Shown in pieces: positions 43,906 to 53,762 of a stretch of 64,000 nt of DNA. How positions within the stretch are numbered: position 1 is the first letter of the stretch; the number at the start of each line of letters is the position of its first letter. The translations under genes and the position numbers were made by a program. Origin of the DNA: Paenibacillus mesophilus (GTDB lineage Bacteria; Bacillota; Bacilli; Paenibacillales; NBRC-103111); NCBI RefSeq assembly GCF_005938385.1, contig NZ_VCRA01000001.1, positions 62,001-126,000 of the forward strand. Reading direction: 5' to 3'. Under the pieces are notes generated by a model. That model ran no database searches, was not told where the DNA came from, and worked only from the letters and a program-made list of their open reading frames with translations.

Positions 43906-44015
43906 GCCGTTTTGCCGAAACCGGGCCGAAATCCGGGCCGCTCTTCTTGAAACTTTTTCACGGCTGCTCCGTAAAAAAACATACAGATGCGAGCTATTTA
44001 GAAGGGAGTCTGATC

Positions 44016-44843
44016 ATGTCCGAACCGAGAGTAGTCCGCCCCCCCAATCCGAAAGCCATGTCCAGAGGAATTTCCGCACTCGTTATCGTGATCGTAGTCG
44101 CACTTCTCGCTTTTCAATCGTTTACGATCGTGCAGGCCGGACACCGCGGCGTCATTCTTCAATTGGGCGCGGTTCAGCCGAAAGTGCTTACGGAAGGCAT
44201 GCATTTCAAAATGCCGTTCATCCAGACGGTCATTCCGATCGAAGTGCGAGTACAGAAAGCCGAGTCCAACCAAGTTTCCGCGAGCCGCGATTTGCAGACC
44301 GTCACTACGACACTGGCCGTGAACTATCATTTGGACGGGGCGACCATCAACAATTTGTATCAAAACGTAGGGATGGAATACCGGGCGCGGATCGTCGATC
44401 CGGCAATCGGGGAATCGCTCAAGGCGGTTACCGCCCAGTATACGGCCGAAGATCTCATCTCCAAACGTTCCGAAGTCAGCGCCAAAGTGAAAGAAGTGCT
44501 GGCCGCCAAGCTTAGCCTGTACAATATGATTCTCGACGATATCAACATTACGGAGTTCAAGTTCTCCGAGGAATTCGACCGCGCCATCGAGCAGAAGCAA
44601 ATCGCCGAGCAGCAGGCGCTCAAGTCGAAGCTCGATCTCGAGAGAATCAAAATCGAGAAGGAGCAGGAAATTACCCGCGCGCAGGCGCAAGCCGAGGCGC
44701 TCCGTCTGCAGAAGCAGGAAGTGACGCAGGAGCTGATCTCGCTGCGGCAAATCGAAGCGCAGCTGAAAGCGATCGAGAAGTGGGACGGGAAGCTGCCGAA
44801 CGTTACGGGTGGCGCAACGCCTTTCATCAATGTACAGCCATAA
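44016..44843 (+). CDS. Prohibitin-like SPFH/band 7 membrane protein
   Basis: A 275 aa protein with one N-terminal membrane helix (about 20-40, ALVIVIVVALLAFQSF), then the SPFH domain starting VQAGHRGVILQLGAVQPKVL, and a C-terminal coiled coil (about 185-255, rich in E, K, Q and A). Prohibitin-type: assembles into ring scaffolds at membranes and affects protease action in other organisms. ATG at 44016 after AAGGGAG; the ATG-less stretch to 43947 is not needed. Single gene between two terminators. Confidence 0.93.
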   Translation: MSEPRVVRPPNPKAMSRGISALVIVIVVALLAFQSFTIVQAGHRGVILQLGAVQPKVLTEGMHFKMPFIQTVIPIEVRVQKAESNQVSASRDLQTVTTTLAVNYHLDGATINNLYQNVGMEYRARIVDPAIGESLKAVTAQYTAEDLISKRSEVSAKVKEVLAAKLSLYNMILDDINITEFKFSEEFDRAIEQKQIAEQQALKSKLDLERIKIEKEQEITRAQAQAEALRLQKQEVTQELISLRQIEAQLKAIEKWDGKLPNVTGGATPFINVQP

Positions 44844-44858
44844 CCGTCGTATAGAAAA

Positions 44859-44895
44859 AAGGGACATCGGCCGGGAGACGGTCGATGTCCTTACT
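44859..44895. terminator. Bidirectional terminator
   Basis: 9 bp stem GGGACATCG / CGATGTCC(T) (44861-44869, 44883-44891) flanked by A6 left and TTACTTTTT right, between convergent genes. Confidence 0.75.
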
Positions 44896-44904
44896 TTTTG
44901 TCGA

Positions 44905-45288
44905 TTACAAATTTTCGTAGAAAATGATCTTGTTGCCCGCAGGGTCTTGAATCGTGCATTCGGCCGTGCTCCACGGGGTTTTCTCCAGCCCGGGCCGCGC
45001 GTGCTTGTAGCCCTTGGCCAGCAGCTTGGCGTGGAACGACTCGATATCGGCCATCTCGATCCGAATCGCCGCGCCGGGACTCCCGTCTCCGAAATGCTCC
45101 GACAGATGGAGCGCGCATGGTCCGGAAGAAACCTGCATATAGAGCGGAGCGTCATCGTCGAATCGGTGCTCCCAATCGATGCCGAACTCCAGAAAATCGA
45201 TGTAAAACTCCTTCGTCTTGCCTTCATCGAACATGCGCAAAATCGGAATGATCCGGCTCATCCCGGCGCCGCCAGGCTTCATCGTCAT
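44905..45288 (-). CDS. VOC-superfamily (glyoxalase/bleomycin-resistance-like) protein
   Basis: A 127 aa protein of two beta-alpha-beta-beta-beta units: IIPILRMFDEGKTKEFYIDFL then LYMQVSSGPCALHLSEHFG, and the second half VEMAD-like segment IRIEMADIESFHAKLL, ending CTIQDPAGNKIIFYENL. Resembles the short 'glyoxalase superfamily' proteins related to bleomycin-binding proteins; function unassigned. GGAG lies 7 bp before the ATG. Confidence 0.85.
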   Translation of the reverse strand: MTMKPGGAGMSRIIPILRMFDEGKTKEFYIDFLEFGIDWEHRFDDDAPLYMQVSSGPCALHLSEHFGDGSPGAAIRIEMADIESFHAKLLAKGYKHARPGLEKTPWSTAECTIQDPAGNKIIFYENL

Positions 45289-45383
45289 CGTCGAATCTCC
45301 TTACGCCTCGATTTGGTGCCTTAATTGCTTATGGCACTTTCATCGTATCATGATCGGGTCGGTCATCGCAATGACGGATTCGG

Positions 45384-46034
45384 TCAAATCCGGATCAGCG
45401 GCTCCAGCGCATCGCCGATGCAGGAGGCAAACAAATCTTGTCCGGCAGCCGTCGGATGGACGCCATCGTCGGTACCGCTGTTCTCGACCGTCCGCAGCAA
45501 ATCGCTCAGCTGCCCGCCCTGTTCCGTATATTGACGCCACTTGAGCGCCACATCGGCCAGCGTGACACCGAGAGACCCGGCAAGCGCACGGATTTCTTCG
45601 TTGTACAGATCGATCCACGCCTGAGCCCCATCCGGATTCCGATACCATTCTTTTGGATGTCTGTGATAGTAATAACTGTCGGCATCGCCTTCGATAATCG
45701 GATTGGCCGTGCATAGCACCGGTATAATGTTCTCGGAGCGGAGCCGGTCGATGATTTGCGTCAGATTGGCGCGGAAGTCGGCTATCGGCGTTTTCGCTAC
45801 TCCCGGCTCCTTGTTCACATGGTCGTTCATGCCGAACGCAATGACGCAGAGTTCGGGGCGGTGCCCAAGCACATCCCGCTCGAAGCGGGCCAAGCCTTGG
45901 CCGGTCGTATTGCCGGGAACCCCGGCGTTGATGACTTCGCATTGGAAGCGGTCGGCCAGCTTGCGCGCGTAAGTGTCCGCATCGGACAAATATTGACCCG
46001 CGGTAATGCTGTCTCCGAAACAAGCAAGTTTCAT
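45384..46034 (-). CDS. SGNH/GDSL hydrolase
   Basis: A 216 aa esterase-type hydrolase with all blocks: catalytic Ser in ACFGDSITAG (block I), Gly in NAGVPGNTT (II), Asn in FGMND (III) and Asp/His in DDGVHPTAAG (V). No signal peptide. Last gene of the minus-strand run from 60480; stop of the upstream helical-barrel gene is 10 bp away. Probably deacetylates or de-esterifies imported oligosaccharides, by context. Confidence 0.92.
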   Translation of the reverse strand: MKLACFGDSITAGQYLSDADTYARKLADRFQCEVINAGVPGNTTGQGLARFERDVLGHRPELCVIAFGMNDHVNKEPGVAKTPIADFRANLTQIIDRLRSENIIPVLCTANPIIEGDADSYYYHRHPKEWYRNPDGAQAWIDLYNEEIRALAGSLGVTLADVALKWRQYTEQGGQLSDLLRTVENSGTDDGVHPTAAGQDLFASCIGDALEPLIRI

Positions 46035-46044
46035 ATGTACCCTC

Positions 46045-47976
46045 TCATTCCTTGGCGGTTGACCGATAGTAAGGAAGGAGCCGCTCTTCGAGCAAGCCCA
46101 TCATAAGGCCTGCGGCGATCTCCGCCACCGTCCAGCCGGACTCTATGGCCCACGGTCCCCAGCCGACGTCGGCCGGCGAGCCGAACACTTCCCTCTTCTT
46201 CGCATCATACGCCCTCGCCCATGCACCGTCAATAAGCGGATCGGAGCTGACAATTTGCGCGGACATCAGGAAGGCCGCCGAATCCTCCCATAATTGCTTG
46301 AACATCGAATCCCCCGTCACGAAATAACATTGGATAAAAGCGGCGGGCAGCCAGTTGTTCGAATAAAGCAAGTCTACGACAGGGTCCCCGTTGCTCGCCA
46401 GAAGCGAGCTTTCCCCGGTGCCGGCCGTATGGCGCATCGCCGCCCGGTATCCTTCGTCCCACTCCAGGTAGCCTCCGGAAGAATGGCGGAACGATTGCAG
46501 ATCGTCGACGACTTGATACAGCCACTTTTTGTGATGCTTATCACCCGTCACCCAATACAGCCACCCCAGCGGCAGAACGAGCCGGCAGCACTCCTGCGTC
46601 TGGCTCTGCTCGCGTTTCGTGTCCGGGTAAGCGGACATGAGCGTCGTCAATCCCCCTACCGCCGTATCCCGGAATTCGCCGATCCCCGTAAGCTTGTACG
46701 CCAGCAGCAATGCGGCGTAATAATACGCATTGTAGTGCGCGCTCGGCAAGTTGCCCGGACTCGTCCGCAGCCGTTCCATCATCTCGTCGTCAAGCTTGGC
46801 GTTTACGGTGCGGAATACGCGCGTTCCGTCGGTTCCCGTTGTCCGGATTAGAAAGCGAAGCGCGGCCACGATATCATCCAAATGTTCGCGGGTGTTCATA
46901 TACAGACATTTCAACAGCTGCGGGATTATGGCGCGTGCGACGTCATCTTGGTAACAAACGCCCCATGCCTCCTCCGTCCAGCGAATCATCCCGTGCCACG
47001 GGACATCGGTTTCCTTGCATTGATATTGGTCGAAAATGTGCTTCTGCAGGTTATCGGCTACCCGGAGAGACTTCCTGCTCCCCGACGCCAAATAATCGAG
47101 CAAATAGGGGAGCGAGATTTCCCCGATGCAATCTACCCGGTGAACCGCGCTCATCCGCTGAGTGCCGTCTGGATACACCTCCGTGCCGGGTCCTTCGAGG
47201 GCTCCGCTTACTCCCTCGTCGTATAAGACACCGGATCGTTCGAACCAGCACAGAGCCCGTGATGCGCTCTGGAGTACCCTATCAAGAAAAGGCAGCTCCG
47301 GATCGGCGCAGCCCGTCGTGTAGACAAACTCGATCATGCTCGGATCGGCTTTCTTCCCGAGCAGCCATCCGGCGATATAGGCGACGAGCTTGCCCGCCTC
47401 CTCTTTCGGAGCGAATCGGGCGCGAGCGAAATTGGCCAACCGGAACGAGCACAGAAGCAGATTGCCGGGCCGGTCGAACCAGAGTGCCCGGTCGCCTATT
47501 TCCCGCAGCAGCTCCGGCGCCATTCTCACCCGGTCGTGGGCGTGCACTTTCACGAACTGCAGGATCGGCATTTCGTGATTGTACGAAACCGCGTACGGCT
47601 TGATCCGCATGTTGCTTTGAGCGTCGATCAGCACGCCTTCTGCAAGCCCTTCGATAACGCCGCCCGGGCAGACGGCAAGCCGTTCGAACCGGGTGCTCTC
47701 CGGCTGAGCGGTATAGACGTGTCCGATACTGCTTACATACTCGGCGAATACCCTTTTCCCCGCCTTGATTTGGGCTTCCACCGCATTCCTCGATGCGGCC
47801 GGCAGCAGCATCGGTTTGTCCGAAACGCCGCCAAGCAGCGCGATTGCTTCGTATGGGCCAAGATCGACCGAGGAAGCTTCCTCCGGACGCAATATGGTTA
47901 CTTCCGCATGCTGCTGCAGAAAATCGAGCAAGTCGCTCGAATCGATTGTCACAACCGCCACTTTGCGGTTCGTCAT
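46045..47976 (-). CDS. Two-domain protein: ThuA/amidotransferase-like N terminus, helical-barrel C terminus
   Basis: A 643 aa cytosolic protein. Residues 1-230 look like a Rossmann/glutamine-amidotransferase-type fold (KVAVVTIDSSDLLDFLQQH, YEAIALLGGVSDKPMLLP, RVFAEYVSSIGHVY). Residues about 240-640 are alpha-helical with a repeated W/Y-rich pattern (MIRWTEEAWGVCYQDDVAR, HYNAYYYAALLLAYKL, LPLGWLYWVTGDKHH), as in (alpha/alpha)6 glycosidases and lyases. DD in QDDVAR near 335 could be catalytic. No family recognised. Sits 15 bp after the DUF4838 gene, so a role on the same glycan is likely. Confidence 0.7.
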   Translation of the reverse strand: MTNRKVAVVTIDSSDLLDFLQQHAEVTILRPEEASSVDLGPYEAIALLGGVSDKPMLLPAASRNAVEAQIKAGKRVFAEYVSSIGHVYTAQPESTRFERLAVCPGGVIEGLAEGVLIDAQSNMRIKPYAVSYNHEMPILQFVKVHAHDRVRMAPELLREIGDRALWFDRPGNLLLCSFRLANFARARFAPKEEAGKLVAYIAGWLLGKKADPSMIEFVYTTGCADPELPFLDRVLQSASRALCWFERSGVLYDEGVSGALEGPGTEVYPDGTQRMSAVHRVDCIGEISLPYLLDYLASGSRKSLRVADNLQKHIFDQYQCKETDVPWHGMIRWTEEAWGVCYQDDVARAIIPQLLKCLYMNTREHLDDIVAALRFLIRTTGTDGTRVFRTVNAKLDDEMMERLRTSPGNLPSAHYNAYYYAALLLAYKLTGIGEFRDTAVGGLTTLMSAYPDTKREQSQTQECCRLVLPLGWLYWVTGDKHHKKWLYQVVDDLQSFRHSSGGYLEWDEGYRAAMRHTAGTGESSLLASNGDPVVDLLYSNNWLPAAFIQCYFVTGDSMFKQLWEDSAAFLMSAQIVSSDPLIDGAWARAYDAKKREVFGSPADVGWGPWAIESGWTVAEIAAGLMMGLLEERLLPYYRSTAKE

Positions 47977-47991
47977 CTGGAAGCATCCTCC

Positions 47992-50988
47992 TTATTGCTG
48001 GTATACGGCCGCATCGTCCAAATAAATTTCGTCGCATTCGTCGACGGCGATTACAAGTTGGACGTCCGCCACCTGCTTGCCGTTGATGGCGGAAGGGATA
48101 TTCTCAAGCAGTCCGATATTCGACCATTGACCGGCCGTGTCGGCCAAATCGACCCGAATCGTCTGATACGTAGCCAACCGTTTTCCCGACGAATCTCTCG
48201 GGTACAAATACAACTGTATGTTACCCGTTGCGGTTCCTGCCGGTGAATAGTAGTATACCGAAGCCGCGGTAAGTCCGGAATGCGCCGTGAACGATTGGAT
48301 CGCGCCGCCCCGTTTCGCTCCCGCGATCAGGCCGGCTACTTTCAAGCTCGCCGTGCCGCTATGGGCGTAAGTCCCCGTCACCCGCTCCACCGTGCCCGTC
48401 GCGTCGATCCACCGCTGCCATGACGCAGCTGTCGTTCCGGTTCCGGATTCGAAGGACGGATTGGCCGTCAACGAGCCTGCCGTTCCGGCTCTCGCTTTCA
48501 ACAGCAGCTTCGCGTAATCCCGCTCGCGGGAAGCCGCGGCGCCGTTTGCGAGCGCATACACCGCATTCGTTACTGTACCTCCGCCCGGCTCGTTTGCAGC
48601 CATGTAGTCGGCAAGCGCGGCAAACTCGAATCCGTTCCAGCCGGACCATACCGCTGCGGGCTTCGAGATCATCCGCAGCGCCGGCTCGCTCTCGAAGGCG
48701 CTAATCAGGTTGATGCGGTCTGCCGCAAGCTGCAGCCGCTCAGGAATCGAATTCGGGAGGCTGTTCACGATATCCAGCGCATCGGCTTCGCTCGCGATCG
48801 GCTCCCCTTTGCGCGGGAAGCTTCGGGCTGTCAGCTCGTAGTAGTCGAACGCTTGACGGAATATTTGCGCCCTGGCCTGCTGCGGCGCCGTTCCGGCTTT
48901 GGCGACGACGGAATCCATCAGCGTTCTCGCATTGTGCAAATCTTGCTCGGTCAACATATTCAAATACGAATGGTTCAAGAAATCGAAATAAATGTTCGAT
49001 TTGCGCTTCTCGAACCATGCGGTTCCTTTCGCGCGCTCAGTCCAGAAATTTTCCCAAAAGCCGAAATAAGCTTTCAGATCGGGGGCGGCAAGCGGTCCTA
49101 CGGCCCGAATGTACCAGTCGTCAAGCTGCGCTTGCGGATTCCGGTCCGGGTTCCACAGCAGCTTGGCCATAAGCCATGCCTTCGGCCCGTCGCCGGCTGT
49201 CGGGTACATTTCCGTGTACGTACCGACGACATGGTGATCGGCGGCGTACTGCCAGTTCTCGATCGTTTGCCCGACATAGATGCGCGGCAGCAAATACAGC
49301 GAGCCGTACATATAATCGTACCAGCCGATTTGGGAAGCAACGGGGTTCCACGCCTCCGTCCGGGCATGCTCGTCGGCCTCCACGCCTTCGTCGACCCAAG
49401 CCATCCGGTCCTTCGTGAGGAACGGAACAACGCGGGTATTCAGCGCGAACGAAGGAGGATCGTTCACCTCGCGGTAAGCGAGCAGCCCGAACCATTTGTC
49501 CGGATATACTTGAAGCACCCTTTCCGCGACCTTGTTCACCCAATCGTAGTAAATATTCGACATGTTTACATAACCCATCGAGTTCGTCGCGTTCGGATAG
49601 CTCGGATGGGACGGATTCGCCTCGCAAAACCCGCCGGTATCGTTAACGCCAAGCGAGTAAGAGTGTTTATCCGGGTTGGCCTTGAAATATTGAAGGATAC
49701 CGTATACGGCGGCATCGACCGTTCCGGGAACGGAGAAGCACGGCTGCCAGCCGGAGCGGACCCCCGGTGCGGGCGGCACCCCGTTCGGATAAAATTCCGG
49801 ATGCATCGTCCCGTACGTCTCAGCGGGGAACAATTGATGCAAGTTTTCCTTGTATTCGAAAGGCTGGTTATGAAAGCCTTGCAGCTTGTTGCGCTGCGCC
49901 CATTCGTTGATCGCCTGCGTCCTTCCCGGCGTCGCGGGGTCCCCCCATGCCGGGGAGATGACGCGGTTCGCGAAGACGGGCTGCTCCCGGACGTTGCCCG
50001 GGGGAACGGACAAATCGGCCGATTGCGGAACATCTTCTCCGTTCGGTCCCGGCATAAGCCATCGCACGCCGACGTACCGTTCGAGGAATTCGAACACCCC
50101 GTTCAGCGTCCCGTCTTTGGTCGGACCGATGATCGTAATGGTGTCTTTATGGGGACAGATCACAAATCCTTGTCCGTCCATCCCGGCGAAGCTTTGGGTC
50201 ATATCGGGATTGCCTGCCCCCTGCGTGCCGACATACAGCTTCGTAAACCCTTGGTAAGCTTGACCTTGACTGTTCAAGCCGGCTTCCGTCATAATCGGAA
50301 GCATTGCTCCCGTTGATTTCTTCACATATTGGACGAGCGTATCCGACGCGGCGTCCGATAACAGCTCGAAGCCGGGATTCGGCAGCGGCAAACCGGCGGA
50401 CGACGGACCGGTCAAGCCGATATCGTCGAAATAAACGAGCCGGATCCCGGCGGTATCGGCATACAGCAGGACAGCCGCGTACACGGCCGATGCCGGTGCC
50501 GCCTTGGTTAAAGCGAAGTCCGTCCATTGGCCGAGAGTTCCGGCGCTGACCGAGCTTTGCGTCAGCATCGTTTTGTTCGCATCGTAGTAGCGGATAAATA
50601 CTGAAGGCTTCGCGCCCGATTCCAAGTAAACGGAACCGGTTACCGTGTATGTTTGCCCCGCCGTGATGCCGACATAGTCGCTCTGCACCGCATACGATTT
50701 GGTATCATTGTCGTTGATTTGCAAACTGTAAGCCCCGCCATGCTTCTTAGCGTTCGACAAAGCAATTTTGCCGTTGCTCGCTGCGGCGGGGGACCAACCT
50801 GGAATCGGACCGGTGAAGCTGTCGGGTTCAGGGATGAGAACGACGGCGCGCGGCTGACCGCCGATCACGATGTCCAGCTGCACGTCCGACTGTTTCGCGG
50901 CAGCCCAAGTCCCGAAAGTGAAAAGCAAGAGGATCAGGGACACCGCACACGTCCGAAACGCCATGCGTAATGCGATAAAATGGTTCAT
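47992..50988 (-). CDS. Secreted DUF4838 protein with carbohydrate-binding modules
   Basis: A 998 aa exported protein. Signal peptide near residues 7-30 (AVSLILLLFTFGTWAAAK). Residues ~45-185 are a CBM4/9-like beta-sandwich (ITAGQTYTVTGSVYLESG); then an alpha-glucuronidase-N-terminal-like region (GTLNGVFEFLERYVGVRWLMP, split across 300-330), then the DUF4838 core (SYSLGVNDTGGFCEANP, WFGLLAYREV), and a second CBM4/9-like domain at about 850-998 (GLTAASVYYYSPAG). The architecture suggests a wall- or medium-exposed glycan hydrolase. ATG at 50988 after AAAGGTG; the in-frame ATG at 51036 is less likely. Confidence 0.85.
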   Translation of the reverse strand: MNHFIALRMAFRTCAVSLILLLFTFGTWAAAKQSDVQLDIVIGGQPRAVVLIPEPDSFTGPIPGWSPAAASNGKIALSNAKKHGGAYSLQINDNDTKSYAVQSDYVGITAGQTYTVTGSVYLESGAKPSVFIRYYDANKTMLTQSSVSAGTLGQWTDFALTKAAPASAVYAAVLLYADTAGIRLVYFDDIGLTGPSSAGLPLPNPGFELLSDAASDTLVQYVKKSTGAMLPIMTEAGLNSQGQAYQGFTKLYVGTQGAGNPDMTQSFAGMDGQGFVICPHKDTITIIGPTKDGTLNGVFEFLERYVGVRWLMPGPNGEDVPQSADLSVPPGNVREQPVFANRVISPAWGDPATPGRTQAINEWAQRNKLQGFHNQPFEYKENLHQLFPAETYGTMHPEFYPNGVPPAPGVRSGWQPCFSVPGTVDAAVYGILQYFKANPDKHSYSLGVNDTGGFCEANPSHPSYPNATNSMGYVNMSNIYYDWVNKVAERVLQVYPDKWFGLLAYREVNDPPSFALNTRVVPFLTKDRMAWVDEGVEADEHARTEAWNPVASQIGWYDYMYGSLYLLPRIYVGQTIENWQYAADHHVVGTYTEMYPTAGDGPKAWLMAKLLWNPDRNPQAQLDDWYIRAVGPLAAPDLKAYFGFWENFWTERAKGTAWFEKRKSNIYFDFLNHSYLNMLTEQDLHNARTLMDSVVAKAGTAPQQARAQIFRQAFDYYELTARSFPRKGEPIASEADALDIVNSLPNSIPERLQLAADRINLISAFESEPALRMISKPAAVWSGWNGFEFAALADYMAANEPGGGTVTNAVYALANGAAASRERDYAKLLLKARAGTAGSLTANPSFESGTGTTAASWQRWIDATGTVERVTGTYAHSGTASLKVAGLIAGAKRGGAIQSFTAHSGLTAASVYYYSPAGTATGNIQLYLYPRDSSGKRLATYQTIRVDLADTAGQWSNIGLLENIPSAINGKQVADVQLVIAVDECDEIYLDDAAVYQQ

Positions 50989-51051
50989 CGACGATAACAC
51001 ACCTTTTCCATGGAATGGGGTTCCTTGTACAGGCATTCTCTTCGCGGCAGT

Positions 51052-52074
51052 TCAACCGAATCTCCGAATCGTATATCCGCCCGGACTTTCGCACGTTACG
51101 GCGAACGAACCGGAATGCAGGTCATAATCGACAATCGCCATACGGTCGGGTGAATCGAGCACAACTTCGAAATGCTTCGTGATCACATACCCGCCGACGA
51201 CCAGCCGCCCTTTCGGCGCAAGCCGGATCGGTTCCCGGTGCAGGCTGCGATTGACGTCGCTTTGTCCGAAAATGTAGGCCAGCTGCTCGTCGGACGCCTG
51301 GTCCCAATGGTTGGCCGCCCCCACCCCCGGAAGCTCGTCGTACCGGACCAGACGGCCTTTCCCCGCTTCCTTCGCCTTCGCCGCGAACAGGCGGGAATGC
51401 TTGGCCGGCACGCGCACGTCCCGATCGCCATGCGCCAAATAGATGGGCGTATGCAAATTGCCGATCAAATGAAGGCCGCTTCTCGCGCGGAAAGCTTCCG
51501 CATTGCTCTGCGGCGTGCAGCCGATCCAAACGTCCATGTCGTCGCGAAATTCGCCGACCGTATCGTTGTCGTACCACATCCCGTAATCCGAAATGCCGCA
51601 AAACGCCGTCGCTGCGGCGAAATAGTCGGGAAATTTGCCCACGATCGCCATGCCGTTGCCCCCGCCGCCGCTGCCGCTCTCGAAGTAGACGACTTCCGGA
51701 TCGACGATGTATTCCTTGTACTGCTCTTTGGCATATTCCACGGCGTCGATCACGTCCAGCAGCTCCCAGCCGTTGCAGTCCGCCGCTCCGTCGGAGAACG
51801 CCCTTCCCCTCATATCGACCTCGATGCGCAAATAGCGGTTGTTCGGGTCCGGCTCCTCCATCGGCCGGTATCGCGACAAGCTGGCATGCCAGCCGTGCGT
51901 TCCGACGACGATGTAGGACGGCTTCGCCGGCTTCACGATTCGGGCGGCCAGCATCAGCCCGGCTTCACGGGAAGATTCGTAATAGACGAGATCGCAGTAC
52001 GGGGAATATTTGGCTTCTCGACCGTCTTTCAGTTTGCCTGGCCGTTCGTGGTCGTCGTAAGATGTATAAGACAT
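51052..52074 (-). CDS. Alpha/beta-hydrolase, esterase-like
   Basis: A 340 aa hydrolase. Oxyanion region VVGTHGWHASLSRY near residue 60, nucleophile elbow-like FESGSGGGGNGMA near 150, acid in YLAHGDRDVRVP near 215 and histidine in GVGAANHWDQ near 252. No signal peptide. The glycine-rich elbow departs from plain GxSxG, so exact catalytic serine is uncertain. Probably a deacylase or acetyl-esterase in the glycan block; short gaps on both sides. Confidence 0.78.
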   Translation of the reverse strand: MSYTSYDDHERPGKLKDGREAKYSPYCDLVYYESSREAGLMLAARIVKPAKPSYIVVGTHGWHASLSRYRPMEEPDPNNRYLRIEVDMRGRAFSDGAADCNGWELLDVIDAVEYAKEQYKEYIVDPEVVYFESGSGGGGNGMAIVGKFPDYFAAATAFCGISDYGMWYDNDTVGEFRDDMDVWIGCTPQSNAEAFRARSGLHLIGNLHTPIYLAHGDRDVRVPAKHSRLFAAKAKEAGKGRLVRYDELPGVGAANHWDQASDEQLAYIFGQSDVNRSLHREPIRLAPKGRLVVGGYVITKHFEVVLDSPDRMAIVDYDLHSGSFAVTCESPGGYTIRRFG

Positions 52075-52135
52075 ATTAGACCTCCTTGACGCGGAATCGG
52101 GCGAATATTCAGAAATCGATATCTACAATGCGGCT

Positions 52136-53704
52136 TTATGCCGGCATAAACGGCCATTCCAGCTCGATGCCTTGATGGACGAGCCGTTTGCGGAAATCGT
52201 CAAGCAGTTCCTTATTGGCGCGCACTTCACGCGGCCGGATGTTCCGTTCGACGCAGTAGGCCGCGAGCGAACCGGCCGCTTCGCCGATATTCCACTCGAC
52301 CGGATGAAGCCGGTAACAGCCGTTCGTAACGTGCGTCGTCCCGATGTTTTTGCATGCCGCGAGCAAGTTGTCGACGCGGACCGGCAGCAGGCTGCCGAGC
52401 GGGATTTGGAACGGATACGGGGAGACGTGGACGTAATGCCGCTGCCCCGTGCTCGGGTGCAGGTCGATCGCATAGTAGCCGATTCCGACCGAATCGGCGA
52501 ACTTCTCGGCTCCGCCTCTCCGGCACGATCTGGCGATCTGCTGCTCGACGACCGTCGTCTCGGCCCGGATTCGTCTCGATTCGCGGATATAAGGCGCCAT
52601 CGCGAGCCCGTCCTCCGTGCCGAATACGTCGCCGCGCAGACGTAGACCGGGGTATCCGGCTTTGCCGTCCGGCCTCGGCGCCTCGGTCTGCATCCAATAC
52701 AGGAACGAAAGGCTCATCTGCTTGGCCGCCCGCAAATGCCGCTCCTTTTCTTCCTCGGATACGTCGAGGATCGAACCGATAAAGTAATCGTTTTGCGGCC
52801 AATTGACCATCGTGATATCGCTTTCATACGTACCCTGCGCGTAATTCCGTTTATCGGCGATGCGGCGGTACGGATACAGCGGGAAGTGCTCGCCCTCCGG
52901 GAACAGTACGTACTGCCGCGGCTCCAGCGTGACTACATGGGGGCCCACCCAGTCGAACATGCGGCAAGGCCAGAAGCCGGGACGGTACTCGCGCCAGAAA
53001 TCGTAATCTTCGGGCCGCGCGATCGTATGGTCTTCCCCATCCATATAGTCCATCGCGAAGCAATGCGTAATCGCCTGCACATCGTAAGGATCGGCCGGTC
53101 CATCCAGCGCATGCGGTTCCCCGGTCTGTTCGCGCGATTCCGAGCCCGTCACGTATTCGACGCCCGCGAGCGGGAGCACGTCGCCGCATTCGGTCGCATC
53201 GAGCACATACGGCGCCGTCAGTACGACCCGCTCCCCACTATCGAGACTGCGGAGCGTGACGGAACGAACCATATCCCCATCCGTCTCCGCCGCGACCGGT
53301 TGATGGCGGGTCAATACGACCAACTGCCCGGCGTGAATATGGGGCGCGAGCATATCACGAAGCACCGCCAAAGCCGTTCGCGGCTCGTGGCTCACTTTGC
53401 TGACGAGCGCGTTGCCCGGATTGAAGTACATTTCGGCGCGGGCTTCCGCCGTCATCGGAAAGTGCGCCCGGTAATACCGGCGCACGCCGTCGCGGAACTG
53501 TCTGTACGATGCGGTGCAGCCGAACTTCTCGATCCAGCGGTGCTCGTCCGGCGGAACTCCCTGATTCGTCGCCTGACCTCCGATCCAGTCGGTTTCCTCC
53601 GTCATCACGACGGTTCGCCCGGCTCTTGCTGCCGCCAGCGCAGCCGCGCAGCCGCCGAGTCCTCCGCCGATAACGGCTACGTCCGCCTTCATTTCTTTCG
53701 TCAT
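52136..53704 (-). CDS. FAD-dependent oxidoreductase (FAD_oxidored family)
   Basis: A 522 aa flavoprotein: VAVIGGGLGGCAAALAAARA dinucleotide motif at the N terminus, then TEETDWIGGQATNQGVPPDE, a segment diagnostic of this Paenibacillus-type family, and near the C terminus LLPVRVDNLLAACKNIGTT. No signal peptide. Related in fold to the protein at 52. Start ATG at 53704 lies 10 bp after AGGAG; the TTG at 53710 is too close. Sits between the two-component system and the esterase, so an oxidative step in sugar processing is inferred. Confidence 0.88.
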   Translation of the reverse strand: MTKEMKADVAVIGGGLGGCAAALAAARAGRTVVMTEETDWIGGQATNQGVPPDEHRWIEKFGCTASYRQFRDGVRRYYRAHFPMTAEARAEMYFNPGNALVSKVSHEPRTALAVLRDMLAPHIHAGQLVVLTRHQPVAAETDGDMVRSVTLRSLDSGERVVLTAPYVLDATECGDVLPLAGVEYVTGSESREQTGEPHALDGPADPYDVQAITHCFAMDYMDGEDHTIARPEDYDFWREYRPGFWPCRMFDWVGPHVVTLEPRQYVLFPEGEHFPLYPYRRIADKRNYAQGTYESDITMVNWPQNDYFIGSILDVSEEEKERHLRAAKQMSLSFLYWMQTEAPRPDGKAGYPGLRLRGDVFGTEDGLAMAPYIRESRRIRAETTVVEQQIARSCRRGGAEKFADSVGIGYYAIDLHPSTGQRHYVHVSPYPFQIPLGSLLPVRVDNLLAACKNIGTTHVTNGCYRLHPVEWNIGEAAGSLAAYCVERNIRPREVRANKELLDDFRKRLVHQGIELEWPFMPA

Positions 53705-53762
53705 ATGCAAAACACTCCTTCATTTGGTCAATCGGCCTCGCCCGATATCCCAGATTGCGGGC

